Shown: positions 36,997 through 47,077 of the stretch, piece by piece
Layout of the letters: each line of letters begins with the position of its first letter
How positions within the stretch are numbered: the stretch's first letter is position 1
NCBI RefSeq assembly: GCF_000311865.1
Contig: NZ_HE978581.1
Coordinates: 156,549 to 220,548 of the forward strand
Reading direction: 5' to 3'
Length of the DNA: 64,000 nt
DNA from: Peptoniphilus obesi ph1
GTDB taxonomy: Bacteria > Bacillota > Clostridia > Tissierellales > Peptoniphilaceae
The notes under the pieces: model-generated
The model's database searches: none
What the model was told of the DNA's origin: nothing
Seen by the model: the letters and a program-made list of their open reading frames with translations, nothing else
Program-made: the position numbers and the translations under genes

Positions 36997-37344
36997 TTAA
37001 TAATTAGTTCTTTCTTTAACCTTAGCTGATTTACCTTGTCTTTGTCTAATATAATAAAGTTTAGATCTTCTAACTTTACCTTTTCTTGTAACTTTTAATT
37101 CTGCTATTCTTGGAGAGTTTAGTAAGAATGTTCTTTCAACTCCAACACCGTAAGAAAGTCTTCTTACTGTGAAAGTTTTTCTTGAGCTTTCTCCTTGAAT
37201 TTTAATTACAGTTCCTTCAAATAATTGAACTCTTTCTCTAGATCCTTCAATTATTCTATAATATACTTGTACTGTATCACCCACTGAAATTTCAGGTAAA
37301 TCTTTATTAATTTGTTCTTCTTCTATTGCTCTTATTATGTCCAT
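36997..37344 (-). CDS. rplS: 50S ribosomal protein L19
   Basis: L19 sits at the 30S-50S interface and contributes to bridge B8. The protein has 115 residues, the standard length, with the family segments [35 protein letters not shown] and the C-terminal [24 protein letters not shown] precedes the ATG. It is the last gene of the ribosomal/SRP operon, 4 bases after trmD, and is followed by a terminator. The trmD-rplS order is highly conserved in bacteria. Confidence 0.98.
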   Translation of the reverse strand: MDIIRAIEEEQINKDLPEISVGDTVQVYYRIIEGSRERVQLFEGTVIKIQGESSRKTFTVRRLSYGVGVERTFLLNSPRIAELKVTRKGKVRRSKLYYIRQRQGKSAKVKERTNY

Positions 37345-37348
37345 CGTT

Positions 37349-38074
37349 TTACCTCCCCTCTTCTATTTTGGATAGTAATTCTTTTTCATAGTCACTTAAT
37401 TTTTCCCTGTCTATTAAATCTGGTCTTTTCAAATAAGTTAATTTTAAAGACATGAATTTTCTGTATTCTCTAATTTTTTCATGGTCGCCACTAAGTAATA
37501 TATCAGGAACGCTAAGATCATTAAAAGTCCTAGGTCTTGTATATTGTGGATATTCAAGAAATCCATTATAAAAAGACTCCTCCATATAAGACTCTTCACT
37601 AGATAAAACACCAGGAATTAGTCTAGAAACTCCATCTACTATCAACATAGATGCAATCTCTGCTCCAGTTAAAACAAAATCTCCAATGGAAATTTCTTCA
37701 TCTACATAATTTTCAACTATTCTATAATCTATTCCTTCATAGTGACCATTTAATAAGACCAGATGATCTTCTTTAGATAGTTCTACTAATTTAGCTTGAT
37801 TAAGTCTTTTCCCATGTGGAGAAAGATATATAACTCTAGATTTATCAGTTCTTACAGACTCAATACTCCTATAAATAGGTTCAACCTGCATAAGCATGCC
37901 AGGTCCACCACCGTAAGGATAATCATCAACTTTCTTATGTTTGTCATTAGAAAAATCTCTGATATTTACTGTTTCTACTTCTATTAAATTATTCTTTATT
38001 GCTCTTGCTATAATGCTATAATCTTTCAAGCCATCAAAAAATTCTGGAAAAATTGTGAGTATACTAAATTTCAA
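37349..38074 (-). CDS. trmD: tRNA (guanine-N1)-methyltransferase TrmD
   Basis: TrmD methylates G37 next to the anticodon, preventing frameshifting; it belongs to the trefoil-knot SPOUT family. The protein has 241 residues, a normal length. The N-terminal [14 protein letters not shown] and the motif [15 protein letters not shown] near 50 are followed by the SAM-knot segments around [13 protein letters not shown] and [12 protein letters not shown]-like [10 protein letters not shown]. It overlaps rimM by 4 bases and precedes rplS by 4 bases. Nothing odd was seen. Confidence 0.98.
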   Translation of the reverse strand: MKFSILTIFPEFFDGLKDYSIIARAIKNNLIEVETVNIRDFSNDKHKKVDDYPYGGGPGMLMQVEPIYRSIESVRTDKSRVIYLSPHGKRLNQAKLVELSKEDHLVLLNGHYEGIDYRIVENYVDEEISIGDFVLTGAEIASMLIVDGVSRLIPGVLSSEESYMEESFYNGFLEYPQYTRPRTFNDLSVPDILLSGDHEKIREYRKFMSLKLTYLKRPDLIDREKLSDYEKELLSKIEEGR

Positions 38075-38583
38075 TTTATCAGTCCCTCTATAGGATCAAT
38101 AGTAAGTATCTTCTTTTCAAAATCTATATCTTTTATAAATTCTGAAACTGCAGGGATATAAGATAAATTTTTATTTAAACCTTCTAAAACATACAAGTCA
38201 TTAGCAGGATTTTCAATAACATCAATAATTTTTCCAAGCTTTTTGCCACTTAAATCTACAACTTCTAAACCGATAATATCATCAACGAAGTACTCGCCCT
38301 CTTCTAATTCAAGCTTGTCCTCATCATCTACATAAATATGTTGGTCTTTAAATTTTAAAACCTTATTTATGTCCTCATATCCTTCAAAAGTTATATAGAC
38401 TAAATCATTATAGTCATGGACTTTTTTTATCTTTAACTTATCTAAAGATTCACCAAGGTAAACATATTCTAGATCATAAAATCTATCTATGCTTTTTGTA
38501 ATAGGATAAATTTTTAATTCACCTTTTATACCCTTGGTATTTATTATCTTGCCAATTATTGTAAATTCATCAAGCTTCTTCAA
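38071..38583 (-). CDS. rimM: Ribosome maturation factor RimM
   Basis: RimM binds S19 and helps fold the 3' domain of 16S rRNA. The protein has 170 residues, a normal length. The N-terminal barrel has IIGKIINTKGIKGELKIYP near residue 8. The C-terminal PRC-barrel starts near residue 95 with EGEYFVDDIIGLEVVD and ends with the ILTIDPIEGLI motif. It overlaps khpA by 14 bases and trmD by 4 bases, so it is translationally coupled in the operon. Confidence 0.96.
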   Translation of the reverse strand: MKKLDEFTIIGKIINTKGIKGELKIYPITKSIDRFYDLEYVYLGESLDKLKIKKVHDYNDLVYITFEGYEDINKVLKFKDQHIYVDDEDKLELEEGEYFVDDIIGLEVVDLSGKKLGKIIDVIENPANDLYVLEGLNKNLSYIPAVSEFIKDIDFEKKILTIDPIEGLIN

Positions 38584-38803
38584 TTTCTAAATTTACCTTT
38601 ATATCTTCCTTTAAAGAAATTGCCTTTAAAATTGACCTGATAGATTTAGCAATTCTGCCTTGCTTACCTATGATCTTTCCCATATCATTTTGGTCAACTC
38701 TAAGAATTATCCTTAAAAAATTATCTTCTCTAACAGAGGTGATTTCTACCTTTTGAGGTTCATCAACTAAATTTTTGGCTATATATTCAACTAATTCAAC
38801 CAT
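38570..38803 (-). CDS. khpA: RNA-binding KH-domain protein KhpA
   Basis: A 77-residue single KH domain of the YlqC/KhpA family. The GxxG loop is visible in MGKIIGKQGRIAKSI (about residue 48), matching the consensus IGKxG. In Streptococcus and related bacteria KhpA dimerises with KhpB/Jag and affects cell elongation and small RNA function. It lies between rpsP and rimM, the conserved Firmicutes position. The start follows GGAGG with the usual spacing. Confidence 0.96.
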   Translation of the reverse strand: MVELVEYIAKNLVDEPQKVEITSVREDNFLRIILRVDQNDMGKIIGKQGRIAKSIRSILKAISLKEDIKVNLEIEEA

Positions 38804-38821
38804 AATTATCCTCCATAGAAA

Positions 38822-39103
38822 TCAGTTAACTTCTTTTTCTTCTTTAACTTCTTCTTTAGCTTCATAGACACTATTTTCTTTGAAAAGTCTATCAACTGTG
38901 TCTGTTGGTTTTGCACCATTCTTAATCCATGAATTTACTTTTTCAGCATCAACAACAACTTTTTTAGGTTCAGTTAATGGATCATAATAACCTATTTCTT
39001 CAATAAACCTACCATTTCTTGGACTACGAGAATCAGCAACAACTATTCTATAAAAAGGGCTTTTTTTAGCTCCCATTCTTCTTAATCTAATTTTTACTGC
39101 CAA
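38822..39103 (-). CDS. rpsP: 30S ribosomal protein S16
   Basis: S16 is an early-binding assembly protein of the 30S body. The 93-residue protein has the family sequence [24 protein letters not shown] near the start and the GYYDP motif at 38. A Glu/Lys-rich tail of about 15 residues follows the conserved core. It is preceded by a good ribosome binding site and lies 53 bases after ffh, within the same operon. Nothing else is odd. Confidence 0.98.
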   Translation of the reverse strand: MAVKIRLRRMGAKKSPFYRIVVADSRSPRNGRFIEEIGYYDPLTEPKKVVVDAEKVNSWIKNGAKPTDTVDRLFKENSVYEAKEEVKEEKEVN

Positions 39104-39156
39104 TTAAATTCACCTCCACATATAAAATAAATTTATATAAAATAAATTTTAACTAA

Positions 39157-40497
39157 TTAAAAGGGAAAAGGCATCTTAAATCTTGAGCCTCTCTTCATTT
39201 TATTTCCCATCTTACCAAATTGCTTCATCATTTTTCTTAAATCTTTAAACTGTTTTAGCAATTTATTTACATCTGCCGGTGAGCAACCACTTCCCTCGGC
39301 TATCCTTTTTCTTCTAGATACATCTATTATATCTGGCTTAACTCTTTCTTCCTTTGTCATGGATTTAATAATAGCTTCAACTTTAACGAATTCTTTTTCA
39401 TCAATCTTTACATTTTTTAAAGCTTTATTATTCATTCCAGGAATCATTGCAAGAATATCTTCTAAAGGACCCATATTTTTCATTTGTTCCATCTGATCTA
39501 AAAAGTCATCAAATGTAAATGATTGAGTTCTAAGTTTTTGTTCTAATTCTGATGCTTTCTTCTCATCAAAATTTGCTTGAGCTTTTTCAATTAAACTTAA
39601 TACATCGCCCATGCCTAAAATTCTATTAGACATTCTATCCGGATGGAAAGTTTCTAATTGATCTAGCTTTTCTCCAGTAGCTATAAACTTAATTGGAACA
39701 TCTGTTACTGCTCTAATTGATAAAGCAGCACCACCTCTTGCATCACCATCAAGTTTTGTTAGTATAACACCTGTTAATTTTAATCTAGAATCAAAAGCTT
39801 CTGCGACATTAACTGCGTCTTGTCCTGTCATAGCATCTAATACTAATAGTATTTCACTTGGTTCAGTTTCATTTACAATTTCTTGCAGTTCATTCATTAG
39901 ATCTTCATCTATATGAAGCCTACCAGCTGTATCTAGTATTACAACATCATTGCCATTTTTTTTAGCATGTTCCACAGCTGCTTTTGCTATATCTACAGGA
40001 CTTATCTTATCTCCCATAGAAAAAACTGGCACTCCAACCTGTTCTCCAACAACTTGTAATTGTTTTATTGCAGCAGGTCTGTAAACGTCACAAGCTACTA
40101 ATAATGGTCTTTTAGATTGTTTTTTCATAAGATTTGCAAGTTTTGCTGATGTGGTTGTTTTACCAGCACCCTGCAACCCACTCATTAGAATAACAGTTGG
40201 TTTCTTAGAAAAGTCAATCTTAGCCTCAGTTTCTCCCATTAATTTTTTAAGTTCATCATTAACAATCTTTATTACTTGTTGTCCGGGAGTTAAGGACTCC
40301 ATAACTTCTTGACCAAGCGATCTTTCTTTAACTTTTTTTACAAAGTTTTTGACAACTTTAAAGTTAACATCGGCTTCTAGAAGTGCAAGTCTAACCTCTC
40401 TCATTGCAGCATCAATATCTTTTTCAGATAATTTACCTTTACCTGTTAATTTTGATAGAGTATTTTGCAATTTGTCTGAAAGGGATTCAAATACCAT
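39157..40497 (-). CDS. ffh: Signal recognition particle protein Ffh
   Basis: Ffh is the GTPase of the bacterial SRP that delivers membrane and secreted proteins to FtsY. The protein has 446 residues, a normal length. The N domain (1-85) and G domain carry P-loop GLQGAGKTTTSAK near residue 107, DVYRPAAIKQL near 135, and DTAGRLHIDEDL near 190. The methionine-rich M domain (from about 300) ends in KQFGKMGNKMKRGSRFKMPFPF. It follows ylxM by 11 bases, the classical pair. Its receptor ftsY is in the next operon. Confidence 0.98.
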   Translation of the reverse strand: MVFESLSDKLQNTLSKLTGKGKLSEKDIDAAMREVRLALLEADVNFKVVKNFVKKVKERSLGQEVMESLTPGQQVIKIVNDELKKLMGETEAKIDFSKKPTVILMSGLQGAGKTTTSAKLANLMKKQSKRPLLVACDVYRPAAIKQLQVVGEQVGVPVFSMGDKISPVDIAKAAVEHAKKNGNDVVILDTAGRLHIDEDLMNELQEIVNETEPSEILLVLDAMTGQDAVNVAEAFDSRLKLTGVILTKLDGDARGGAALSIRAVTDVPIKFIATGEKLDQLETFHPDRMSNRILGMGDVLSLIEKAQANFDEKKASELEQKLRTQSFTFDDFLDQMEQMKNMGPLEDILAMIPGMNNKALKNVKIDEKEFVKVEAIIKSMTKEERVKPDIIDVSRRKRIAEGSGCSPADVNKLLKQFKDLRKMMKQFGKMGNKMKRGSRFKMPFPF

Positions 40498-40508
40498 ACT
40501 ACACCTCC

Positions 40509-40889
40509 TTAAGCGTCAAATATTATAGAAGAAATTTCATCTATAATTTCTTTGCTTTTGTCATTTCCTTCTTTTCTTAATTCTGTAAAAAGTTTTTTTA
40601 ACTTTTCGTCTTTTTCTTTTTTTTCCATAAAGTTTTTTACAAGTTTTAAATTCTTCTCAAAAAACCTAAGCCTTAATTCAGCTCTTTTTATGTTATTTGA
40701 AACAGCCTGCTTGCTTATATCTAATTGATCAGCAATTTCTGTTAATGAATAATCATAATCATAGTACATACTCAATACTTTTTGCTGCTTCACAGACAAT
40801 AAATTCTTATAAAAGTCCATTAACATATTTATTTCAAAAACATCACTAATCACTATATCACCAAGACTCTTTCTGTCAATCTTTTTCAT
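40509..40889 (-). CDS. ylxM: YlxM-type DNA-binding protein (SRP-associated)
   Basis: A small 126-residue sigma-70 region 4-like helix-turn-helix protein. The motif SVKQQKVLSMYYDYDYSLTEIADQLDISKQAVSNNIKRAE lies at residues about 33-72. In Streptococcus mutans YlxM binds SRP components and modulates them; an anti-sigma or DNA role is also possible. It is always next to ffh. The -10 box of a consensus promoter ends about 12 bases upstream of the start, so its 5' untranslated region would be very short. Confidence 0.93.
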   Translation of the reverse strand: MKKIDRKSLGDIVISDVFEINMLMDFYKNLLSVKQQKVLSMYYDYDYSLTEIADQLDISKQAVSNNIKRAELRLRFFEKNLKLVKNFMEKKEKDEKLKKLFTELRKEGNDKSKEIIDEISSIIFDA

Positions 40890-40900
40890 TGACCTTATAT

Positions 40901-40929
40901 ATTGTAACTTTATTATTTAAGCTTGTCAA
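40901..40929 (-). promoter_or_regulatory. ylxM: Promoter of the ylxM-ffh-rpsP-khpA-rimM-trmD-rplS operon
   Basis: TTGACA and TACAAT are separated by exactly 17 bases on the minus strand. The -10 ends 12 bases before the ATG, predicting a leader of only about 5-7 bases that still includes AAGG. Confidence 0.82.
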
Positions 40930-40935
40930 TGATTT

Positions 40936-40969
40936 TAAAAAAATAAATGTAGCAAATTGCTACATTTAT
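40936..40969 (-). terminator. Terminator after alr
   Basis: A 13-bp stem (ATAAATGTAGCAA/TTGCTACATTTAT) with a one-base loop, at the alr stop codon, followed on the minus strand by seven T. The -35 of the ylxM promoter starts a few bases beyond it. Confidence 0.85.
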
Positions 40970-42147
40970 CAAAATTCTTTTTCTATGTTTAAAACTGGAT
41001 CAATTATCTTGTATTTTTTATTATTCTTAATATAAATTCTAGGTAATCTGTAAGAAAGATGACATATATAGGATGTAACAATTTCATCTGCAATTTCTGC
41101 GATTTCTGCTATATCTATATATTCCTCACCTTGTTTACCAAAGATTACAACTTCATCATCTATTTTACAATCAACACCCGTCACATCTATCATCATTTGA
41201 TCCATACATATGTTTCCAATTTGTTTACATCTTTTCCCATTTACTAAAATATCTAGCTTACCACTTAGTTGTCTTAAAATTCCATCTGCATACCCAATCG
41301 GAAGTGTGGCGATTTTCATTTTCTCTTTTGCTGTAAATATAAGACCATAACTTATCTTATCACCTGGATTTATTGTTTTTATATGTGAAATCTTAGCCTT
41401 TAGCTCCGCTACAAAATCAAGTTTAAAATCTTCAAATTCACTTGGATACCCTTCATCTGATCCATATTGGATTATTCCAGGTCTTACTGCATCTAAATTG
41501 TACTCTTTGTAGTGAAGTATGGCCTGAGAATTACTAATATGTTTTATTTTAATATTGATATTTTTTTCTTCTAAGGCTTTAATAACTTTCATAAAATTAT
41601 TAAATTGCATTTTAGTGTATTCAGGATCTGTATCGGCTACTGCAAAGTGAGAAAAAATTCCTTCAATATTCACATTTTCTAAATTATTTATCTTTTCTAT
41701 TTCTAAAACAGAATCCTCATTGCAGAAAAATCCAATCCTACCCATGCCAGTATCAAGAGCTATATGAATATTTGCTTTTTTCTTTAAACTCTTTGCAAGA
41801 TTATTTAAATATCTAGCTTCTTCGAGATTAAATATAGTGAGTCTTATACCTTTTTCGATTGCTTCTTTATAATTTTCAAGTTCGCAATGACCGAGAATTA
41901 ATATTTTAATATTTGGAAAATCTTTTCTTAAAGCTAATGCTTCTGTCATTGTAGCTACTGCAAAAAAGTCTATTCCTTGGTCAAGCAAAGTTCTTACAAC
42001 TTCACTAGCTCCCAAAGAATATGCATTATATTTAACTACTGATATTATAAAAGATTTATCAGAGATGTTAGCTTTAATTTTATTTATATTTGATACAAGT
42101 TTATCTAAATTTACCTCTATCCAAGCAGCTCTTGTTGTTTGCATCAC
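40969..42147 (-). CDS. alr: Alanine racemase
   Basis: Alr converts L- to D-alanine for peptidoglycan, using PLP. The protein has 392 residues, a normal length. The PLP-lysine motif is ISVVKYNAYSLGA near residue 38 (the usual form is KADAYGHG). RVRPGIxQYG-like AVRPGIIQYG lies near 225 and the catalytic Tyr motif ISYGLIFTA near 265; the GNICMDQMMID segment near 310 is intact. The annotated GTG at 42147 is spaced 8 bases from GGGAGG; an ATG one codon later is possible. It is the last gene of the plsX-acpP-rnc-smc-ftsY unit and is followed by a terminator. Confidence 0.95.
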   Translation of the reverse strand: MMQTTRAAWIEVNLDKLVSNINKIKANISDKSFIISVVKYNAYSLGASEVVRTLLDQGIDFFAVATMTEALALRKDFPNIKILILGHCELENYKEAIEKGIRLTIFNLEEARYLNNLAKSLKKKANIHIALDTGMGRIGFFCNEDSVLEIEKINNLENVNIEGIFSHFAVADTDPEYTKMQFNNFMKVIKALEEKNINIKIKHISNSQAILHYKEYNLDAVRPGIIQYGSDEGYPSEFEDFKLDFVAELKAKISHIKTINPGDKISYGLIFTAKEKMKIATLPIGYADGILRQLSGKLDILVNGKRCKQIGNICMDQMMIDVTGVDCKIDDEVVIFGKQGEEYIDIAEIAEIADEIVTSYICHLSYRLPRIYIKNNKKYKIIDPVLNIEKEF

Positions 42148-42162
42148 TTACATTTCCTCCCA

Positions 42163-43530
42163 CTAATCAAAAATCGCATTTATAAAATTATTCATGTTGA
42201 AGTCTTGTAGGTCTTCAATTTGTTCCCCTACTCCTACTAGTTTTATAGGTAGTTTAAGTTCACTTTGAAGTGCTATTACAACTCCACCTTTTGCAGTTCC
42301 ATCAAGTTTTGTTAGGGCAATTCCTGTTGGATCACAAGTTTCTTTAAATGTTTTAGCTTGGCTAATAGCATTTTGTCCTGTTGTTGCATCTAGAACTAAT
42401 ATTGTTTCTCTTGCAGCTTCTGGATATTCTCTGCTAATTACTTTATTTATTTTTTCAAGTTCTTTCATAAGGTTAGCCTTATTATGAAGTCTACCTGCTG
42501 TATCGCAAATTAAAACATCTGTATTTCTAGATTTTGCTGCTGCTATTGCATCAAATATAACTGCTGCAGGGTCTGCTCCTTCAGAGTGAGCTATTACATC
42601 TACTCCTGATCTTGTGCCCCAAGTTTTTAATTGGTCTATTGCCGCTGCTCTAAATGTATCTGCTGCAGCTATTAAGACTTTTTTGCCATTTGCTTTTAAT
42701 CTTGATGAAAGTTTACCAATTGTTGTTGTTTTTCCAACTCCATTAACTCCGATTACTAATATTATAAGAGGAGATTCTTGTGAAAGACTTGTATCAAGAT
42801 CTGGATCCATTAGTTTTTTTACTTCTTCTTTTAAAAGTGGTAAAACTTGGTTTGGATCGTTGATTTTATTTTGAATTATAGTTTCTCTTAGATTATCTAT
42901 GAGTTTCATTGTTGTATCCATTCCAACATCAGCAGAAATCAAAGTATCTTCAAGATCTTCTAATAATTCATCATCAATTTTTACATATTGACCAAGAATT
43001 GTATTGATCTTTACTCCCATTTCATTTCTAGTCTTTGTAAGTCCACTTTTTAATCTTTTAAAAAATGAAACCGGTTTTTCTTCTTGATTATCTTCGTCTA
43101 CTTTTATTTCTTCTACTTGCTCAATCTTTTCTTCTTTTATTTCAATTTCATCTTTTGTTTCTTCGATTTGTTTTTCTTCTATTTTTTCAATATTTTCTAC
43201 TGATTCTACTTCTTCTGTTTCCTTATCACTTTCTTCTGATAAATCTTCTTCTTTATCTTCTGCCTTTATTTCTTGAAAAGCTTCATCTTTAGCTTCATCA
43301 GATTTTTCTTCTATTTGGTCTGTTTGATTGATTTCTTTATCAGTTTCTTCTTCGATTTTTTCTTGCTTTTCTTTTGTATCTATTTCTTCTTTAGAGACTT
43401 CTAAATCTTCTTTGGTTAAATTTTCTTCTTTGTCCTCTGCCTCTGATAATTTTTCCTGGTCTTTTTCCTTATTTTCTTCTAAAATTTCTTCATCTTCATT
43501 TTTAAATACATTTTTAATCCACTTAAACAT
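42163..43530 (-). CDS. ftsY: Signal recognition particle receptor FtsY
   Basis: FtsY is the membrane-associated SRP receptor GTPase. The protein has 455 residues. The N-terminal ~150 residues are a low-complexity acidic A region with dozens of Glu/Lys/Asp (an acidic extension like that of E. coli FtsY), thought to help membrane targeting. The NG domain begins near residue 155; its P-loop [14 protein letters not shown] is near 265, with [13 protein letters not shown] and [10 protein letters not shown] further on. It follows smc by 10 bases, the classical smc-ftsY pair, and precedes alr. Confidence 0.97.
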   Translation of the reverse strand: MFKWIKNVFKNEDEEILEENKEKDQEKLSEAEDKEENLTKEDLEVSKEEIDTKEKQEKIEEETDKEINQTDQIEEKSDEAKDEAFQEIKAEDKEEDLSEESDKETEEVESVENIEKIEEKQIEETKDEIEIKEEKIEQVEEIKVDEDNQEEKPVSFFKRLKSGLTKTRNEMGVKINTILGQYVKIDDELLEDLEDTLISADVGMDTTMKLIDNLRETIIQNKINDPNQVLPLLKEEVKKLMDPDLDTSLSQESPLIILVIGVNGVGKTTTIGKLSSRLKANGKKVLIAAADTFRAAAIDQLKTWGTRSGVDVIAHSEGADPAAVIFDAIAAAKSRNTDVLICDTAGRLHNKANLMKELEKINKVISREYPEAARETILVLDATTGQNAISQAKTFKETCDPTGIALTKLDGTAKGGVVIALQSELKLPIKLVGVGEQIEDLQDFNMNNFINAIFD

Positions 43531-43540
43531 ATCTTCTCTC

Positions 43541-46500
43541 CTATTTTTTTAATTTAACAGATATAAGTTTACTAACTCCCTTTTCTTCCATGGTTACGCC
43601 ATACAGAGCATTTGCTATTTCCATGGATAATTTTCTATGAGTTATTATAATAAATTGTATATCTTCTATGCTCTTTATATAATCTGCATATCTTAAAATA
43701 TTGCTATCATCTAGTGCAGCATCTATTTCATCTAGTATGCAAAAAGGTGCCGGTCTTACTTTTAAAAAAGCAAATAAAAGTGCAACTGCTGTTAACGACC
43801 TTTCTCCCCCAGATAAAAGAGATAATGATTGGAGTTTTTTCCCTGGTGGTTGAACATTTATTTCTATACCACTTTCAAGTAAATCATCACCAACAATGCT
43901 TAATTTTGCCTGGCCGCCATTAAATAATTCTACAAAAATCTCATTAAAATATTTAGCTACTTTATTAAAGGTATCTTTAAAAGACTTTTGCATTTCATCT
44001 TCTAGTTCTAATATAACATTTATTATTTCTTTTCTAGATAATAATAAGTCATCTTTTTGTTTTAAATTAAAATCATATTCTTCTTTTAATTCTCTATATT
44101 CGTCTATTGCTAAAATGTTTACTTGGCCAAGCTCTTTAATTTTTTCATTTAAAGAATTAATATTTTCTCTTATATTTTTTAAGGATTCTATATCTACATC
44201 ATTATCATCTAGATTTATGTCATATTTGTTTTTTATGAATTCTAAATTTAAGTTGATATTTTCTTCAAATTTATCAAATTTAGACTGTATTTTTATGAGA
44301 TCTTTTTCAGATTTTATCAAGATATCTCTCTTATCTTCTATTTCTTGACTAACTTTTGTTAATTTATCTTTGATCTCAGAAAGCTTTGTCTTGGACTCTT
44401 TTAACTCTTTATCGCTAAGTTTCATATCTGACTCTAATTTAAGAATGCTTTCCTTGATATTTTCTAGCTTAGCTTGATTTTCTGTTATAGCAATTTCATT
44501 AGTTTTTATTTTTTCATCTTGAGCCAAGATATCACTTTTATTATTTCTAATAAGGTCTTCTTTGTTTGATATCTCTCTTTCCAAAGACTTAACTTCTGAA
44601 GATATTTCAACTAGTTTCATATCTAAAGATACTTTTTTATCTTTTTTAGCTTCTATATCTTTTTTTAGCTCTGTCATCATGTCTTGATTTGTTTGACCCT
44701 GATCAGCGGATATTAATTTATCAATTTCTTCTAGTTTAAACCTATAGTCTTCATTTTCTTTTTTATTGTTTTCTATTTCAAAAACTAATCTTTCTTTTTG
44801 ATCTTGATAGTCTTCTATATATTTGTCATTAGAAGTTTTTGTATCTTTTAAATTAATAAGTATTGACTCTGCTTTTTGAATCCTAGATAGGATATCTTTT
44901 TGACTTTCATACTCAGAATCTAGTGAAGTTTTTAATTTTTCACTTTCACTTTCTAATAAATTTATATTATTTTTAATTTTTCCTTGATTTAAATCTAGAT
45001 CTTTTATATCTAATTTTAATTGATCAATTTCAACTTTTCTCGATAGCAAGTTATTGCTATTTCTTGATGTTTCACCCGCTGTAATTGATCCACCAATATT
45101 AAAGCTATCTCCATCCAAGCTAACAACTCTATAAGACTTATTTAAAGCAGAAGAAATTGCTTTTGCTGAGTTGAAATCTTGGCAGATTATAATCCTAGCT
45201 AATAAAAAATCAATTACTCTTTCTATTTCCTTATCATATTTTACAAATTGATTTGCAAAACCAAGTAGTCCCTTAATGTTATATGTAGATAAATCGATAT
45301 TTGATTTTCTAAATCTAAGCGAATCTATGGGCAAAAATGTAACCCTACCAAATCTTTTTTTATTTAAGTAGCTTACCATCTGAGCCGCATCGTTTTCATT
45401 TTTTATAATTATATTTTGTTGAGCATAGCCAAGAGCTATTGAAATTGCCTTTTCATATTTTTTTTCAAGCTTTATATTATCAGCAACTGGTCCTAGTAGA
45501 CTTCCTTTGAAAAGTCCCTCGTTTTTTGTTGCATTCATAAATAATTTTACACTCTTGCTATAACCTTCATAGTTTTCACTTATGTTTTTTAGGGCATTTA
45601 GTCTTGCGGCTTTATTAGAAATTTCATTTCTAATGCTTTCATATTTATTGACTTCTTGTGATAAAGAAGTCTTATTTTCCTCAAGCGATTTATTTATTGT
45701 TTTTATATTCTCTTCTATAGATATTTTTTCTTTATTTAAATCTTCTATTTTTCTAGCTTGATTATCCTTACTCTCTAATATTTCATCATTGTTTTTTAAT
45801 AAAATATTTAAGTTTTTATCAATTGTTTCAAGTCTTGCTTTTCTGTCTTGAATAAGCGATTCCGATAAGCTAAGTCTTGATTCAAAAAATGATTTTTGCC
45901 TGTGGTTTTCTAATCTTTTTTCACTTTCTTTTTGTCTTAACTCTTCTTGAATTTTTTCTTCTTCAAGTTTTTCATCTAGCAAGTCTTTTACTTCTTCTAC
46001 TTCTTTTAATAAATCATTTTTTCTTTGATTTTTTTCAGCTACAGAAAACTTTAGTTCTTCGATTTCTTTTTCTAGGATTTGATTAGAATTAGCAAGCTTT
46101 TCTACGCTTAAATTAGATGATCTATTTATTTCTTCAATATCTTTAGACCTATTTGAAATGAAATCCAATTGATTTTTATTTTTTTCAATTTCATTATCTA
46201 ATCTATAATATATATTTTGCTTTTCATCGATGAAGCTCTCTATTTTCTCTTCTTGGCTTTCTAGATTTATTTTATTTTCTCTAAGGACTTTTAAAGATTC
46301 ATCAATCTTTTTTATTTCTTCTTCTATCTTTGAACTTTCTTCTTCAAGCTTCTTTAGTTTTTGTCTATTTGCCAATACTTTCTTTTTACTATCAGCCAAT
46401 TCGTATAGTTTTAATTCCTGACTCAAAGTTTTAAATTCTTTTGCTTTTTCAGCTTCTACTCTAAGAACTTCTTCCCTGTCTTTCATTTGGCTGATAATAT

Positions 46501-47077
46501 CATTTAATCTTATAATATTATCTTCTGTATTTTTTAATTTGTTTTCACTTTGCTGTTTTTTCATCTTATATTTAGAAATCCCAGCAGCTTCATCAAATAC
46601 AAACCTTCTTTGCTCGGCTTTTGTGTTTAAAATAGATCCAATTTTTCCTTGCCCTATTAAAGAATATCCATCTTTTCCAATTCCCGTGTCCATAAATAAT
46701 TCTTTAATGTCTTTTAGTCTGCATTTTGTATTGTTTATAAGAAACTCTGTCTCGCTAGACCTATACATTCTCCTAGTTACAGAAACCTCGTCATAGTCTA
46801 GGTTTAAAGTCCTATCTGAATTATCAAATAAAATGGTTACCTCAGCAAGAGATAGGGATTTTTTATTGGCAGATCCGGAAAATATAACATCTTCCATCTT
46901 ATCTCCTCTTAAATTTTTTGCAGAAGATTCTCCCAAAACCCAAGTTATGGCATCTGCGATATTACTCTTGCCACTGCCATTAGGGCCTACAATACAAGTA
47001 ATCTCATCGTTAAATTCAATTTTAGTTTTATTTGCAAAAGATTTAAATCCTTGTATGTATAAACTTTTTAATCGCAT
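43541..47077 (-). CDS. smc: Chromosome segregation protein SMC
   Basis: SMC organises the chromosome as an ATP-dependent dimer with ScpA and ScpB. The 1178-residue protein has the full family architecture. The N-terminal P-loop GPNGSGKSNIADAI lies near residue 32. Coiled coil runs over about 165-500, the hinge over about 510-640 (SLLGPVADNIKLEKKYEKAI), and second coiled coil to about 1010. The C-terminal ABC head carries the signature LLSGGERSLTAV near 1080 and Walker B PFCILDEIDAALDD near 1105. scpAB are not in the window. The start overlaps the upstream radical SAM gene by 10 bases. Confidence 0.98.
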   Translation of the reverse strand: MRLKSLYIQGFKSFANKTKIEFNDEITCIVGPNGSGKSNIADAITWVLGESSAKNLRGDKMEDVIFSGSANKKSLSLAEVTILFDNSDRTLNLDYDEVSVTRRMYRSSETEFLINNTKCRLKDIKELFMDTGIGKDGYSLIGQGKIGSILNTKAEQRRFVFDEAAGISKYKMKKQQSENKLKNTEDNIIRLNDIISQMKDREEVLRVEAEKAKEFKTLSQELKLYELADSKKKVLANRQKLKKLEEESSKIEEEIKKIDESLKVLRENKINLESQEEKIESFIDEKQNIYYRLDNEIEKNKNQLDFISNRSKDIEEINRSSNLSVEKLANSNQILEKEIEELKFSVAEKNQRKNDLLKEVEEVKDLLDEKLEEEKIQEELRQKESEKRLENHRQKSFFESRLSLSESLIQDRKARLETIDKNLNILLKNNDEILESKDNQARKIEDLNKEKISIEENIKTINKSLEENKTSLSQEVNKYESIRNEISNKAARLNALKNISENYEGYSKSVKLFMNATKNEGLFKGSLLGPVADNIKLEKKYEKAISIALGYAQQNIIIKNENDAAQMVSYLNKKRFGRVTFLPIDSLRFRKSNIDLSTYNIKGLLGFANQFVKYDKEIERVIDFLLARIIICQDFNSAKAISSALNKSYRVVSLDGDSFNIGGSITAGETSRNSNNLLSRKVEIDQLKLDIKDLDLNQGKIKNNINLLESESEKLKTSLDSEYESQKDILSRIQKAESILINLKDTKTSNDKYIEDYQDQKERLVFEIENNKKENEDYRFKLEEIDKLISADQGQTNQDMMTELKKDIEAKKDKKVSLDMKLVEISSEVKSLEREISNKEDLIRNNKSDILAQDEKIKTNEIAITENQAKLENIKESILKLESDMKLSDKELKESKTKLSEIKDKLTKVSQEIEDKRDILIKSEKDLIKIQSKFDKFEENINLNLEFIKNKYDINLDDNDVDIESLKNIRENINSLNEKIKELGQVNILAIDEYRELKEEYDFNLKQKDDLLLSRKEIINVILELEDEMQKSFKDTFNKVAKYFNEIFVELFNGGQAKLSIVGDDLLESGIEINVQPPGKKLQSLSLLSGGERSLTAVALLFAFLKVRPAPFCILDEIDAALDDSNILRYADYIKSIEDIQFIIITHRKLSMEIANALYGVTMEEKGVSKLISVKLKK

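Noticed and set aside
43065-43292. Plus-strand Leu-rich ORF inside ftsY
   Set aside because: It is the antisense of the Glu/Lys/Asp-rich acidic region of FtsY, which gives long Leu/Phe-rich antisense ORFs by composition.
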